Positions 16,058 to 22,685 of a stretch of DNA of 64,000 nucleotides are shown piece after piece. Location: IMG/VR virus record IMGVR_UViG_3300046744_000381, positions 1 to 64,000 of that record; one strand, 5' to 3'. Numbering within the stretch: the first letter of the stretch is position 1; every line of letters starts with the position of its first letter. The stretch comes from a virus. Under the pieces are notes generated by a model that saw only the letters and a list, made by a program, of their open reading frames with translations, did not search any database and was not told the DNA's origin. The position numbers were made by a program, and so were the translations under genes.

Positions 16058-16950
16058 TGAAGTTACGCTATAGCGAAGCATTTTATAGTGTACAAGGAGA
16101 AGGTAAGTTCGTAGGAGTACCAAGTGTATTCCTACGTACCTTCGGTTGTAACTTCCGTTGTATGAATTTTGGTTTAAAGAATGAGCCTATGCGTGATATA
16201 AAACAAAAAGCAGGCATTATCCACAATGCCGAAGTGCAAGGATTGCTTGATGCTGGCGTACACGAGACTACCAAAGAGTTTAATGACTTACCTATTATAC
16301 ACACAGGTTGTGATACATACGCAAGTATCTATCCAGAGTTTAAACACTTTAATAGACAAGCAACTGTAGACGAAGTCGTAGAACATTTGCTTTCACTTAC
16401 TCCCAACGGTAAGTGGGTACAGGATAATGGTCAAGATGTACACTTGATTATGACAGGCGGTGAACCGTTGTTAGCGTGGCAACGGCTTTACGTAGAGCTG
16501 TTTGAACATCCACGTATGCAGGATTTAAGGAACATCACATTTGAAACAAACACTACACAACATTTACACGACGATCTCTACAACTATCTCAACGACAGCG
16601 ACAGACTTACAGTCACTTGGAGTTGTTCCCCAAAACTTAGTGTCTCAGGAGAACCTTGGGAAACTGCTATTAAGCCTGATGTTGCTCGTGAGTATACTAG
16701 GGTTGACGGTAGCGAACTTTATCTTAAGTTTGTTGTGGCTACTGAAGACGATTTTATGGAAGTCAAAAGAGCTGTTAGTGCTTACCAAGATGCCGGGCTA
16801 CAATGTCCAGTATATCTTATGCCAATGGGCGGGCGCAGTGAAGAATACTCCCTCAACGTTAAAGACGTGGCTGAAGCGTGTATGGCAGAAGGATGGCGAT
16901 TTACCCCCAGACTCCATATTAGCTTATTCGGAAATGCCTGGGGAACTTAG
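16057..16950 (+). CDS. queE: 7-carboxy-7-deazaguanine synthase (radical SAM)
   Basis: 297 residues. YSVQGEGKFVGVPSVFLR at 11-27 is the QueE opening, TGGEP at 133-137 is the radical SAM SAM-binding motif, and the end HISLFGNAWGT fits the family. QueE converts 6-carboxytetrahydropterin to 7-carboxy-7-deazaguanine. The Fe-S motif is unusual: Cys31 and Cys35 are present (CNFRC), but the third cysteine is 50 residues on, at Cys85 in TGCDTYAS. This agrees with a phage subfamily carrying an insertion inside CX3CX2C. The gene is coupled to the upstream membrane protein by TAATG. Confidence 0.85.
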   Translation: MKLRYSEAFYSVQGEGKFVGVPSVFLRTFGCNFRCMNFGLKNEPMRDIKQKAGIIHNAEVQGLLDAGVHETTKEFNDLPIIHTGCDTYASIYPEFKHFNRQATVDEVVEHLLSLTPNGKWVQDNGQDVHLIMTGGEPLLAWQRLYVELFEHPRMQDLRNITFETNTTQHLHDDLYNYLNDSDRLTVTWSCSPKLSVSGEPWETAIKPDVAREYTRVDGSELYLKFVVATEDDFMEVKRAVSAYQDAGLQCPVYLMPMGGRSEEYSLNVKDVAEACMAEGWRFTPRLHISLFGNAWGT

Positions 16951-17029
16951 GAAGTATAAAAACGCACAGCACGAAAAGGCTATGAAAGCGCCTATCGATC
17001 AAGATGCACTTAGAAAGGCAGGTTTATAA
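16934..17029 (+). CDS. Possible tiny protein after queE
   Basis: 31 residues (ATG at 16934; TAA at 17027-17029), sequence beginning MPGELRKYKN and ending ALRKAGL. It overlaps the queE end by 17 bases and abuts the next ATG (TAATG). It fills the only coding gap here, but its size leaves it uncertain. Confidence 0.35.
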   Translation: MPGELRKYKNAQHEKAMKAPIDQDALRKAGL

Positions 17030-17436
17030 TGAAGAAATTGCTTAAAAAAATTACAGGTATTACTGCTAAAGAACAAGCCCTTGCGGCAGAGGAAGCACGT
17101 ATCAAAGAAGAAGAAATGAAACTTCTTAAAAAGAAGGACCCTAAAGCATACTATACAAAGAAAAAAGAGGCTTGGGTAAATGTTCTTGATATGAAAATTA
17201 ACAAAGATAATATTCGAAACGGGTTCTTTGAGCTCGATTGGAATGAATACTTTATTAAAGAACTAATGCAAAATGGATATGGTTTTGAAAATGATCCAGA
17301 AGAAGAAATTGTAGATCGCTGGTTTAAAGAAATTGTATATAATATGTTAGCAGAAGAAGGCATTGATTCAACTGATAGAGGTGCAGGTTATATTAATGTT
17401 GTGCCTATTGACAAAGGTACCAGTGAAGTTAGTTAA
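17029..17436 (+). CDS. Conserved hypothetical phage protein
   Basis: 135 residues. The N-terminal 55 residues are a highly charged helix (AAEEARIKEEEMKLLKKKD) and the rest is a mixed domain with EEEIVDRWFKEIVYNMLAEEG. I recall a related hypothetical in T4-type cyanophages in this neighbourhood. It is coupled to a small gene downstream by a TAATG overlap. No catalytic motif is visible. Confidence 0.65.
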   Translation: MKKLLKKITGITAKEQALAAEEARIKEEEMKLLKKKDPKAYYTKKKEAWVNVLDMKINKDNIRNGFFELDWNEYFIKELMQNGYGFENDPEEEIVDRWFKEIVYNMLAEEGIDSTDRGAGYINVVPIDKGTSEVS

Positions 17437-17576
17437 TGGCTAAGAAATCAAAGCAAGCTAAATTGTTCAAAGAATGGAAAAATCATCTTAGCAATAGTAA
17501 ATTAACAACTGAAGAAATTATACGTAGAGCAAAAAGTTTAACAAAAAAAGGTATGCAGGTAAAAAATGATGCGTGA
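17436..17576 (+). CDS. Small basic protein
   Basis: 46 residues (ATG 17436, TGA 17574-17576), sequence beginning MAKKSKQAKLFKEW. It is lysine-rich and helical, which suggests nucleic-acid contact. It overlaps the stop of the upstream gene and the start of the DNA glycosylase gene, so it sits in a tightly packed operon. The function is unknown. Confidence 0.55.
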   Translation: MAKKSKQAKLFKEWKNHLSNSKLTTEEIIRRAKSLTKKGMQVKNDA

Positions 17577-17973
17577 TGATTTAATGGTACAGCAGCAAGT
17601 AGATAACGTTTGGCAGCATATGGTAGGTGTAATTTGTCTTAATTGTACAAATAGGAAACAAGTTAAACGTGTTTTGCCACCATTATTTGCAACTGCTCCA
17701 ACTCCGATACATTTCCTAAATACCCCAGAAAATACAATAAAAACCATAATCGAAAGTCTGGGTATGGTAAATGTAAGATATAAGCGTTTGAAAAGAATGA
17801 GTAAAGAGTTCTTGACTTGGGACGGAAAGGATGCTACAATATTGTATGGAATAGGCAAATACGGCAGCGATAGTTATCGTCTATTTTATAAGAGAGAGGT
17901 TCCCGACAATGTTGGTGATCACGAATTGAAACGCTATGTAGAAGAAGAGTTTTATGACTTACATACTAATTGA
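17566..17973 (+). CDS. HhH-GPD DNA glycosylase, MBD4-like
   Basis: 135 residues, a compact helix-hairpin-helix glycosylase. The segment LYGIGKYGSDSYRLF (93-107) closely resembles the 'HGIGKYGNDSYRIF' of MBD4. VGDHELKRYVEEE (116-128) carries Asp118 at the place of the MBD4 catalytic Asp. MBD4 removes T or U from G mismatches. No Fe-S cluster cysteines of endonuclease III type are present. It is flanked by the flap exonuclease gene (20-base overlap), so a base-excision or replication-repair role is likely. The ATG at 17566 or 17569 could start it. Confidence 0.8.
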   Translation: MMRDDLMVQQQVDNVWQHMVGVICLNCTNRKQVKRVLPPLFATAPTPIHFLNTPENTIKTIIESLGMVNVRYKRLKRMSKEFLTWDGKDATILYGIGKYGSDSYRLFYKREVPDNVGDHELKRYVEEEFYDLHTN

Positions 17974-18940
17974 TACAGCTAATACTTTCTTTAGAGCTCG
18001 TCACGTTGTCCGTGGTGATATCGATACTAAAGTAGGTATGGCTATGCACATTACACTTAACAGCATTAAAAAAGCGTGGCAAGACTTTAACGGGTCGCAC
18101 GTTGTGTTTTGCTTAGAAGGACGCAGTTGGCGTAAGGACTATTATGAGCCTTACAAGCGCAATCGTAAAGAACACCGTGATGCTATGAGTCCTCGTGAAG
18201 CAGAAGAAGATAAAGTGTTTTGGGAAATCTTTGACGAGTTTAAAGACTTTGTTGGCACTAAGACTAATTGTACAGTGTTACAAGATCCTAGACTAGAAGC
18301 AGACGACCTTATTGCTGGCTGGGTACAAAAACATACAGATGACGATCACGTTATTGTTAGCACCGATGGTGACTTTGCACAACTAATTGCACCCAATGTA
18401 CGCCAGTATAACGGTGTAAGTAATACAACAATTACACACGAAGGCTACTTTACAGACAAAGGTGATCGTGTAATTGATAAGAAAACTAAAGAGGCAAAGC
18501 CTGCACCTGAGCCTGACTTTATGTTATTTGAGAAGTGTATGCGTGGCGACACTAGTGACAACGTGTTTAGTGCTTACCCTGGTGTACGTAAGAAAGGTAC
18601 TAAGAACAAAGTAGGTCTTATTGAAGCGTATGCTGACAAGACTACAAAAGGTTACAACTGGAATAATATGATGCTACAGCGTTGGACCGACCACGAAGGT
18701 ATAGAGCACCGTGTACTAGATGATTATACACGCAATGTAACATTGTGTGATTTGACTGCACAACCTGCAGATATTAGAGATATTATAAACAGTAACATAG
18801 ATGAAGCTATGGAAAATCCTAAAAACGTATCGCAAGTAGGTATGAGGCTAATGAAGTTTTGTGCAAAGTGGGATTTACAACGTATTGCAGACAATGCTGC
18901 ACAATATTCACAACCGTTACAAGCAAGGTATAACGTATGA
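17954..18940 (+). CDS. rnh: 5'-3' exonuclease / flap endonuclease (T4 RNase H-like)
   Basis: 328 residues, close to T4 RNase H (305). The acidic PIN-domain residues are visible: ILIDTANTFF (Asp7), LEADDLIAGW near 116 and STDGDFAQL near 134. GDTSDNVFSAYPGVRKKG corresponds to the helical arch and H3TH region with GxRxKG. The enzyme removes RNA primers and flaps during lagging-strand synthesis. It overlaps the DNA glycosylase and the next hypothetical gene (ATGA), consistent with a replication and repair operon. Confidence 0.9.
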   Translation: MTYILIDTANTFFRARHVVRGDIDTKVGMAMHITLNSIKKAWQDFNGSHVVFCLEGRSWRKDYYEPYKRNRKEHRDAMSPREAEEDKVFWEIFDEFKDFVGTKTNCTVLQDPRLEADDLIAGWVQKHTDDDHVIVSTDGDFAQLIAPNVRQYNGVSNTTITHEGYFTDKGDRVIDKKTKEAKPAPEPDFMLFEKCMRGDTSDNVFSAYPGVRKKGTKNKVGLIEAYADKTTKGYNWNNMMLQRWTDHEGIEHRVLDDYTRNVTLCDLTAQPADIRDIINSNIDEAMENPKNVSQVGMRLMKFCAKWDLQRIADNAAQYSQPLQARYNV

Positions 18941-19416
18941 CAGTAAAAGCTAAACCCATATTAGATGGTAAATTTTGGATTGTAGAAGATGCAGGTGTAC
19001 GTGTAGGTACATTAGCAAAAGAAGATGAAGGCTTTGTTGTAAGTGCAAAAGGTAAAATAGATTTTTACAAAAGCGAAAATGCACTAAAAAGAAAACTAGG
19101 CAAAGATCTTTTTGTTGCTAAGATTCCAACAGAAAGTCCAACTGACAAAGACGTACACGGATATACAACAAGATCTTTACCCTTCAATAGTATGTACGAT
19201 TTACAAAGCAAACTACCATTGTTTACAAAAAGTCCAAAGTCTAAAAGTTTATATTGTGCAGGATATTATCTAGTTAAATTTAATGTAAATTGGTTAAAAA
19301 GTTTTTGTCCTAAACTAATTACTTTGCAAAGGAATGAATATATGGGTCCATTTAAAACTGAAATAGAAATGAAAGCAGCATTGAGTAATGTCAATAGAGC
19401 CATTAAACACCAGTAG
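18937..19416 (+). CDS. Conserved hypothetical phage protein
   Basis: 159 residues, soluble, beta-rich N-terminal half (GKFWIVEDAGVRVGTL) and Lys-rich overall. A PFNSMYDLQSKLPLFTKSPKSK segment near 92-113 separates two parts. It is coupled to the exonuclease by an ATGA overlap. Similar proteins occur next to rnh in T4-type marine phages, from memory. I see no functional motif. Confidence 0.65.
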   Translation: MTVKAKPILDGKFWIVEDAGVRVGTLAKEDEGFVVSAKGKIDFYKSENALKRKLGKDLFVAKIPTESPTDKDVHGYTTRSLPFNSMYDLQSKLPLFTKSPKSKSLYCAGYYLVKFNVNWLKSFCPKLITLQRNEYMGPFKTEIEMKAALSNVNRAIKHQ

Positions 19417-19630
19417 TATACAACAATTTATTCAACAAGTAAAGTCTGCAGAAACAAGTAGAGCAAGAGAACTTAGATTAGACATAGTGCAAGCTAAAAA
19501 TCTTGCTTTTACCTTAGGAATTGTAATGGCAAGATTAAACGGTGACTTGGAAAAATTTGTAAAAGAAAATGCCGGCGGTGACATCGGCGATATAGAAGTA
19601 GTTTTTGATGGCAATTCTGACTGGAAATAG
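19388..19630 (+). CDS. Small conserved helical protein
   Basis: 80 residues; the helix IQQFIQQVKSAETSRARELR continues into RLDIVQAKNLAFTLGIVMARL and an acidic tail. It overlaps the previous gene by 29 bases, and its ATG is embedded in that gene. I recall close relatives in cyanophages with no known role. A late-type promoter box follows. Confidence 0.65.
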   Translation: MSIEPLNTSSIQQFIQQVKSAETSRARELRLDIVQAKNLAFTLGIVMARLNGDLEKFVKENAGGDIGDIEVVFDGNSDWK

Positions 19631-19650
19631 TTAAAGTACAGGTTTAAAAA

Positions 19651-19658
19651 GATAAATA
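19651..19658 (+). promoter_or_regulatory. T4 late-type promoter box
   Basis: GATAAATA at 19651-19658 matches the T4 late motif (TATAAATA) in 7 of 8 bases and lies 30 bases before the ATG at 19689, in a non-coding gap. An AAAGGA site follows. Late genes in T4-type phages need the sigma55/clamp system, in keeping with the gp45-like protein and DsbA here. Confidence 0.6.
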
Positions 19659-19688
19659 TATGCGTATATAACTTAAAGGATTACGCAT

Positions 19689-19973
19689 ATGAGCAGACCT
19701 AAGCCAAATGTATTATTAGAATTCACAAATAGTATTACATACAAGTGCGAACAAGTTTTAGAAGCGGATGCAATCTGGGCTGTGTTTTACAAAAATAAAC
19801 CATTTAATTTAAAAAGTAGTAACTCTTTAACAAATTACCCTGGACCAAAATACAAAAAAACTAGTTTTTCAAATCCAGGACACGCATTTAATCTTTCTAA
19901 AAAATTAAATGAAATGTTCAAAACAGACGAATTTACAGTAGTTAAATTAGTCGAAGGTGAACAAATTGACTAA
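19689..19973 (+). CDS. Small conserved phage protein
   Basis: 94 residues, basic and beta/alpha mixed, with FSNPGHAFNLSKKLNEMF near 60-78 the most distinctive part. It is preceded by a late-type box at 19651 and AAAGGA. Its stop overlaps the next ATG (TAATG). A DNA- or RNA-binding role is possible from the basic charge but not shown. Confidence 0.65.
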   Translation: MSRPKPNVLLEFTNSITYKCEQVLEADAIWAVFYKNKPFNLKSSNSLTNYPGPKYKKTSFSNPGHAFNLSKKLNEMFKTDEFTVVKLVEGEQID

Positions 19974-20356
19974 TGTCTAATAAAATTACATACACAAAAA
20001 TTTTCCTAAAAGAATTAGGCAAAACTTATAATGATATTTCAGTACAAGAATACTTACATATTTGGTGGTATAATACTAGAAATAAAGAAGTAGGCGGACT
20101 ACGTTTAACAGATCAAGGCTATGAAGCAATACAAGAATTAGGACTAACAACATACGATATTCCATATCCACGTGAAATGCCTTTAACAACACAAATTATA
20201 ATATTTTTAGATAAGTTTATAGATTGCCCTTATTATTTGACAAATAGAAGCATAACGGTTACAAATGAAAAGAAAGCAGTTGAATTAACATTGTTTAGTG
20301 GTGATTTGCGTAAGTACGGCCTAACAAAAGCAATGAAAAGACAAAATGAGGATTGA
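19973..20356 (+). CDS. Conserved hypothetical phage protein
   Basis: 127 residues, soluble. A conspicuous PLTTQIIIFLDKFIDCPYYL segment near 70-89 resembles a conserved core in marine T4-type phages, from memory. An EYLHIWWYNTRNKEVGGLRL N-terminal part looks like a winged-helix-like fold. It overlaps the Smr gene by 11 bases. Confidence 0.65.
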   Translation: MSNKITYTKIFLKELGKTYNDISVQEYLHIWWYNTRNKEVGGLRLTDQGYEAIQELGLTTYDIPYPREMPLTTQIIIFLDKFIDCPYYLTNRSITVTNEKKAVELTLFSGDLRKYGLTKAMKRQNED

Positions 20357-20576
20357 TTTACACGGATGCCATATACACGAAGGTTGGGCAAGATTTAAAA
20401 GAGAAGTTGATCGAGCATACTATCTTGGACATAAGCAATGTAGTGTAATTACTGGGCAAGGTGCAATGATGGTAGAGTTTCCTACCTGGGCAAATAATCA
20501 CCCACTAGTTAGAGAATGTAACCAACAAAGATATAATCCAGGAAGTTTTTTAATTAGGTTAAAGAAAAAAGGTTGA
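20346..20576 (+). CDS. Smr-domain protein (MutS2 C-terminal-like)
   Basis: 76 residues, a stand-alone Smr domain. The signature IDLHG at 3-7, the central VITGQGAMMVEFPTW (the GxG loop is TGQG) and the C-terminal GSFLIRLKKKG match the family. Smr domains in MutS2 are endonucleases acting on nicked or branched DNA. In phage genomes they occur in the replication and repair zone, as here. It overlaps the upstream gene by 11 bases, and the next promoter's -35 box starts in its last codon. Confidence 0.85.
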   Translation: MRIDLHGCHIHEGWARFKREVDRAYYLGHKQCSVITGQGAMMVEFPTWANNHPLVRECNQQRYNPGSFLIRLKKKG

Positions 20577-20600
20577 CAATCTTTTATAATAATGTATACT
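20573..20600 (+). promoter_or_regulatory. Sigma70-type promoter of the winged-helix gene
   Basis: TTGACA at 20573-20578 and TATACT at 20595-20600 with a 16-base spacer containing ATG just before the -10 (extended -10). Predicted start near 20607, immediately before a perfect palindrome. A strong CGGAGG site at 20642-20647 precedes the ATG at 20654. Confidence 0.78.
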
Positions 20601-20610
20601 GTTATTATTG

Positions 20611-20630
20611 CTTAGAAATTAATTTCTAAG
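20611..20630 (+). repeat. Perfect 20-bp palindrome downstream of promoter
   Basis: CTTAGAAATT followed directly by AATTTCTAAG is a perfect inverted repeat with no spacer. It lies a few bases after the predicted transcription start and 24 bases upstream of a helix-turn-helix gene. It could be an operator for a dimeric repressor, plausibly the product of the gene it precedes, or a small mRNA stem. Confidence 0.7.
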
Positions 20631-20653
20631 GTAACTTAAAAACGGAGGCCTAA

Positions 20654-20899
20654 ATGGCATTTACAACAATTAAAACTAACCAAAAAACTTTCCTCGAAAC
20701 ATATCTTCGTGGAACAGGTAAAACTTTGACTGCAAAAGATGCAAGAGCAAGGTTTGGAATTCAGCAACTTCCAGCTCGAATGAGTGAGTTAAAAGCGGCT
20801 GGTCTAGTAGTTAAGACTGACATTGCTACTACTGGTGCAACACGATACAGTATTGTTTCTCGTGATGTAAACGGTTCAAGAGCGAAAATCTTCGCATAA
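20654..20899 (+). CDS. Small winged helix-turn-helix protein
   Basis: 81 residues. TAKDARARFGIQQLPARMSELKAAG has the spacing of a helix-turn-helix: helix, turn at FGI, then recognition helix LPARMSELK. The following VVKTD...RYSIVSRD reads as a winged beta-hairpin. I recall similar proteins in cyanophages. Its own promoter is followed by a 20-bp palindrome, so autoregulation is likely. A stable terminator at 20918 ends the unit, so the gene is monocistronic. Confidence 0.78.
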   Translation: MAFTTIKTNQKTFLETYLRGTGKTLTAKDARARFGIQQLPARMSELKAAGLVVKTDIATTGATRYSIVSRDVNGSRAKIFA

Positions 20900-20917
20900 T
20901 AACTAATATTTTTATTA

Positions 20918-20947
20918 AAATAGGTCCTTATGGGGCCTATTTTTTTT
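20918..20947 (+). terminator. Rho-independent terminator
   Basis: A ten-pair stem (AAATAGGTCC at 20918-20927 with GGGCCTATTT at 20933-20942, one T-G wobble) encloses a five-base loop. It is followed by a run of Ts up to 20947. It ends the winged-helix transcript just before the next promoter. Confidence 0.88.
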
Positions 20948-20956
20948 GAAAAGAGG

Positions 20957-20985
20957 TTGACATAGATCTAAAGTTATGTTATATT
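20957..20985 (+). promoter_or_regulatory. Sigma70-type promoter for 21020 gene
   Basis: TTGACA at 20957-20962, 17-base spacer ending ATGT (extended -10), TATATT at 20980-20985. The predicted start is near 20992. A GGGCAA region and the ATG at 21020 follow. Confidence 0.82.
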
Positions 20986-21019
20986 AAGTGTATAGGGCAA
21001 AAACACAAAGGGCAATACA

Positions 21020-21418
21020 ATGTTTACATATAGCAATGATATTATTTCAGATTTACACAAAGATGTGTATGGTTATCGTCCACGTGAGGCCTTTTGGGCC
21101 GATTGGGACAATTGTACTCCTGCTGAAAAGCAGAAGACTTGGGACGAGTATTGCAATGCTTTAGAAGCTAATTCAATACAAGAAGCAGTACAAGAGGCAG
21201 CAGATGTTGCCAAGTTCGAAGACCGTGTGCAAGATGTTATTGCAATCGGCGCTGGCAACCGCACTACTGCACTTGAGTGGATTGTAGGGCAGGAAACTTT
21301 CTACCACATCCAAGATGTTGAACATTTTGTTTGGCAGCAAGGTATCTTGTTTACAGATTATGGCAAAAAACTTATCAAAGAAATTGCCGCTATTGTAACA
21401 TACAAAGATGCATATTGA
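21020..21418 (+). CDS. Hypothetical phage protein
   Basis: 132 residues, acidic, Trp-rich and helical. The start YGYRPREAFWADWDNCTPAEKQ reads as a conserved N-terminal motif, followed by a long helix (AVQEAADVAKFEDRVQDVIAIGAG). It has its own promoter at 20957 and is followed immediately by the MoxR promoter, so it is monocistronic. I know hypothetical relatives in marine T4-type phages but no function. Confidence 0.7.
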   Translation: MFTYSNDIISDLHKDVYGYRPREAFWADWDNCTPAEKQKTWDEYCNALEANSIQEAVQEAADVAKFEDRVQDVIAIGAGNRTTALEWIVGQETFYHIQDVEHFVWQQGILFTDYGKKLIKEIAAIVTYKDAY

Positions 21419-21420
21419 GG

Positions 21421-21449
21421 TTGACCTCTATAAGATTTAATGTTATAAT
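21421..21449 (+). promoter_or_regulatory. Sigma70-type promoter of the MoxR-like gene
   Basis: TTGACC at 21421-21426, 17-base spacer ending ATGT, TATAAT at 21444-21449. The leader contains GCACTGATA (21459-21467), also present in the leader of the downstream VWA gene. An AAGGAAA site precedes the ATG at 21488. Confidence 0.85.
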
Positions 21450-21487
21450 AACGTATACGCACTGATACAAATATAAGGAAATACAAA

Positions 21488-22576
21488 ATGGACACTACAG
21501 TTAGAACAGTTAGCCCTAACCGTGCAAAGAAAAGCATTAACCGGGCATTTAAAAAGAAACGCCCTGTATTTTTATGGGGACCTCCAGGCATTGGTAAGTC
21601 AGATATTATTAGGCAAATTACTGACAGTATGCCAAATAGTCACTTGATTGATATCCGACTATCACTTTGGGAACCTACAGATATCAAAGGCATTCCGTAC
21701 TTTGATGCTAATCAAGGTAAAATGGTTTGGGGTGCGCCTAGCGAACTTCCAGACGAAGAATTTGCGAAAGCATATGATAATATTGTTGTTTTCTTTGATG
21801 AAATGAATTCATCTGCTCCGGCTGTACAAGCGGCTGCATACCAGTTAATTCTTAATCGTAGAGTAGGACAATATAAATTACCAGACAACGTTATTATTGT
21901 TGCCGCTGGTAACCGCGAAGCAGACAAAGGCGTTACATATCGTATGCCTGCTCCGCTTGCAAATCGTTTCGTTCACTTAGAGCTTGCAGTTAATTTTGAT
22001 GACTGGTTTGAGTGGGCAGTAGATAACACACAACATTCAGATGTGGTAGGCTACTTACAATTTGCTAAACAGGATCTTTATGATTTTGATCCTAAATCGC
22101 CTAGTCGTAGTTTTGCTACACCACGTTCGTGGAGTTTTGTTAGCGAATTATTAGACGAAGAAGATACAGACGAATCTACTACTACAGATCTTGTTGCAGG
22201 CTCGGTAGGCGAAGGTTTGGCTGTAAAATTTATGGCTCATCGCAAAATTGCGGGAAGTATGCCGAACCCAACAGATATTTTAGCGGGTAAGGTTAAAGAG
22301 ATAAAAACACAGGAAATCAGTGCAATGTATTCCTTAACTGTGTCTCTTTGCTACGAGCTTAAAGAAGCAAGTGATGCAAACGACAAAAAGTTTGACAATA
22401 AGGTTAATAACTTTTTAAGGTTTGCAATGGATAATTTTGAGACTGAATTGGTTGTAATGGGTATAAAACTTGCTCTTACACAATACAATCTTCCAATCGA
22501 TCCAGACGAAGTTGCTTGTTTTGATGAGTTCCATTCTCGTTACGGCAAGTACATCAAGGCTGCTCAAAACGCTTGA
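21488..22576 (+). CDS. MoxR-type AAA+ ATPase
   Basis: 362 residues. Walker A is GPPGIGKS at 31-38 and Walker B is IVVFFDEMNS near 99-108. IIVAAGNREADKGVTYRMPAPLANRFVH near 137-164 holds sensor 1 and the arginine-finger region. MoxR ATPases act as chaperones that remodel or insert metal into partner proteins, usually with a VWA-domain protein encoded next door. That is exactly the arrangement here. A hairpin follows the gene, and it has a promoter of its own at 21421. Confidence 0.9.
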   Translation: MDTTVRTVSPNRAKKSINRAFKKKRPVFLWGPPGIGKSDIIRQITDSMPNSHLIDIRLSLWEPTDIKGIPYFDANQGKMVWGAPSELPDEEFAKAYDNIVVFFDEMNSSAPAVQAAAYQLILNRRVGQYKLPDNVIIVAAGNREADKGVTYRMPAPLANRFVHLELAVNFDDWFEWAVDNTQHSDVVGYLQFAKQDLYDFDPKSPSRSFATPRSWSFVSELLDEEDTDESTTTDLVAGSVGEGLAVKFMAHRKIAGSMPNPTDILAGKVKEIKTQEISAMYSLTVSLCYELKEASDANDKKFDNKVNNFLRFAMDNFETELVVMGIKLALTQYNLPIDPDEVACFDEFHSRYGKYIKAAQNA

Positions 22577-22585
22577 GTCAAGGAA

Positions 22586-22613
22586 AAGTGGGCAGTATTC
22601 GTACTGTCCACTT
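22586..22613 (+). terminator. Hairpin with TTCG loop after the MoxR gene
   Basis: A 12-pair stem (22586-22597 with 22602-22613, one G-T wobble) closed by a stable TTCG tetraloop. The following sequence is only moderately T-rich, so it may be a weak terminator or an mRNA 3'-end stabiliser rather than a strong one. Confidence 0.65.
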
Positions 22614-22627
22614 ATTCTATTTAAAGG

Positions 22628-22656
22628 TTGACAAAAACATTAAATAATGCTATAAG
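22628..22656 (+). promoter_or_regulatory. Sigma70-type promoter of the VWA gene
   Basis: TTGACA at 22628-22633, 17-base spacer ending ATGC, TATAAG at 22651-22656. GCACTGATA (22663-22671) is shared with the MoxR leader. GAGGAT precedes the ATG at 22686. Confidence 0.82.
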
Positions 22657-22685
22657 TAATAAGCACTGATAAATGAGGATCAATT

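Noticed and set aside
16541-17029. 162-residue plus-strand frame overlapping queE
   Set aside because: Most of it is a shifted reading of queE with a Thr/Ile/Leu-rich sequence. Only the last 31 codons, outside queE, could be a real small gene.
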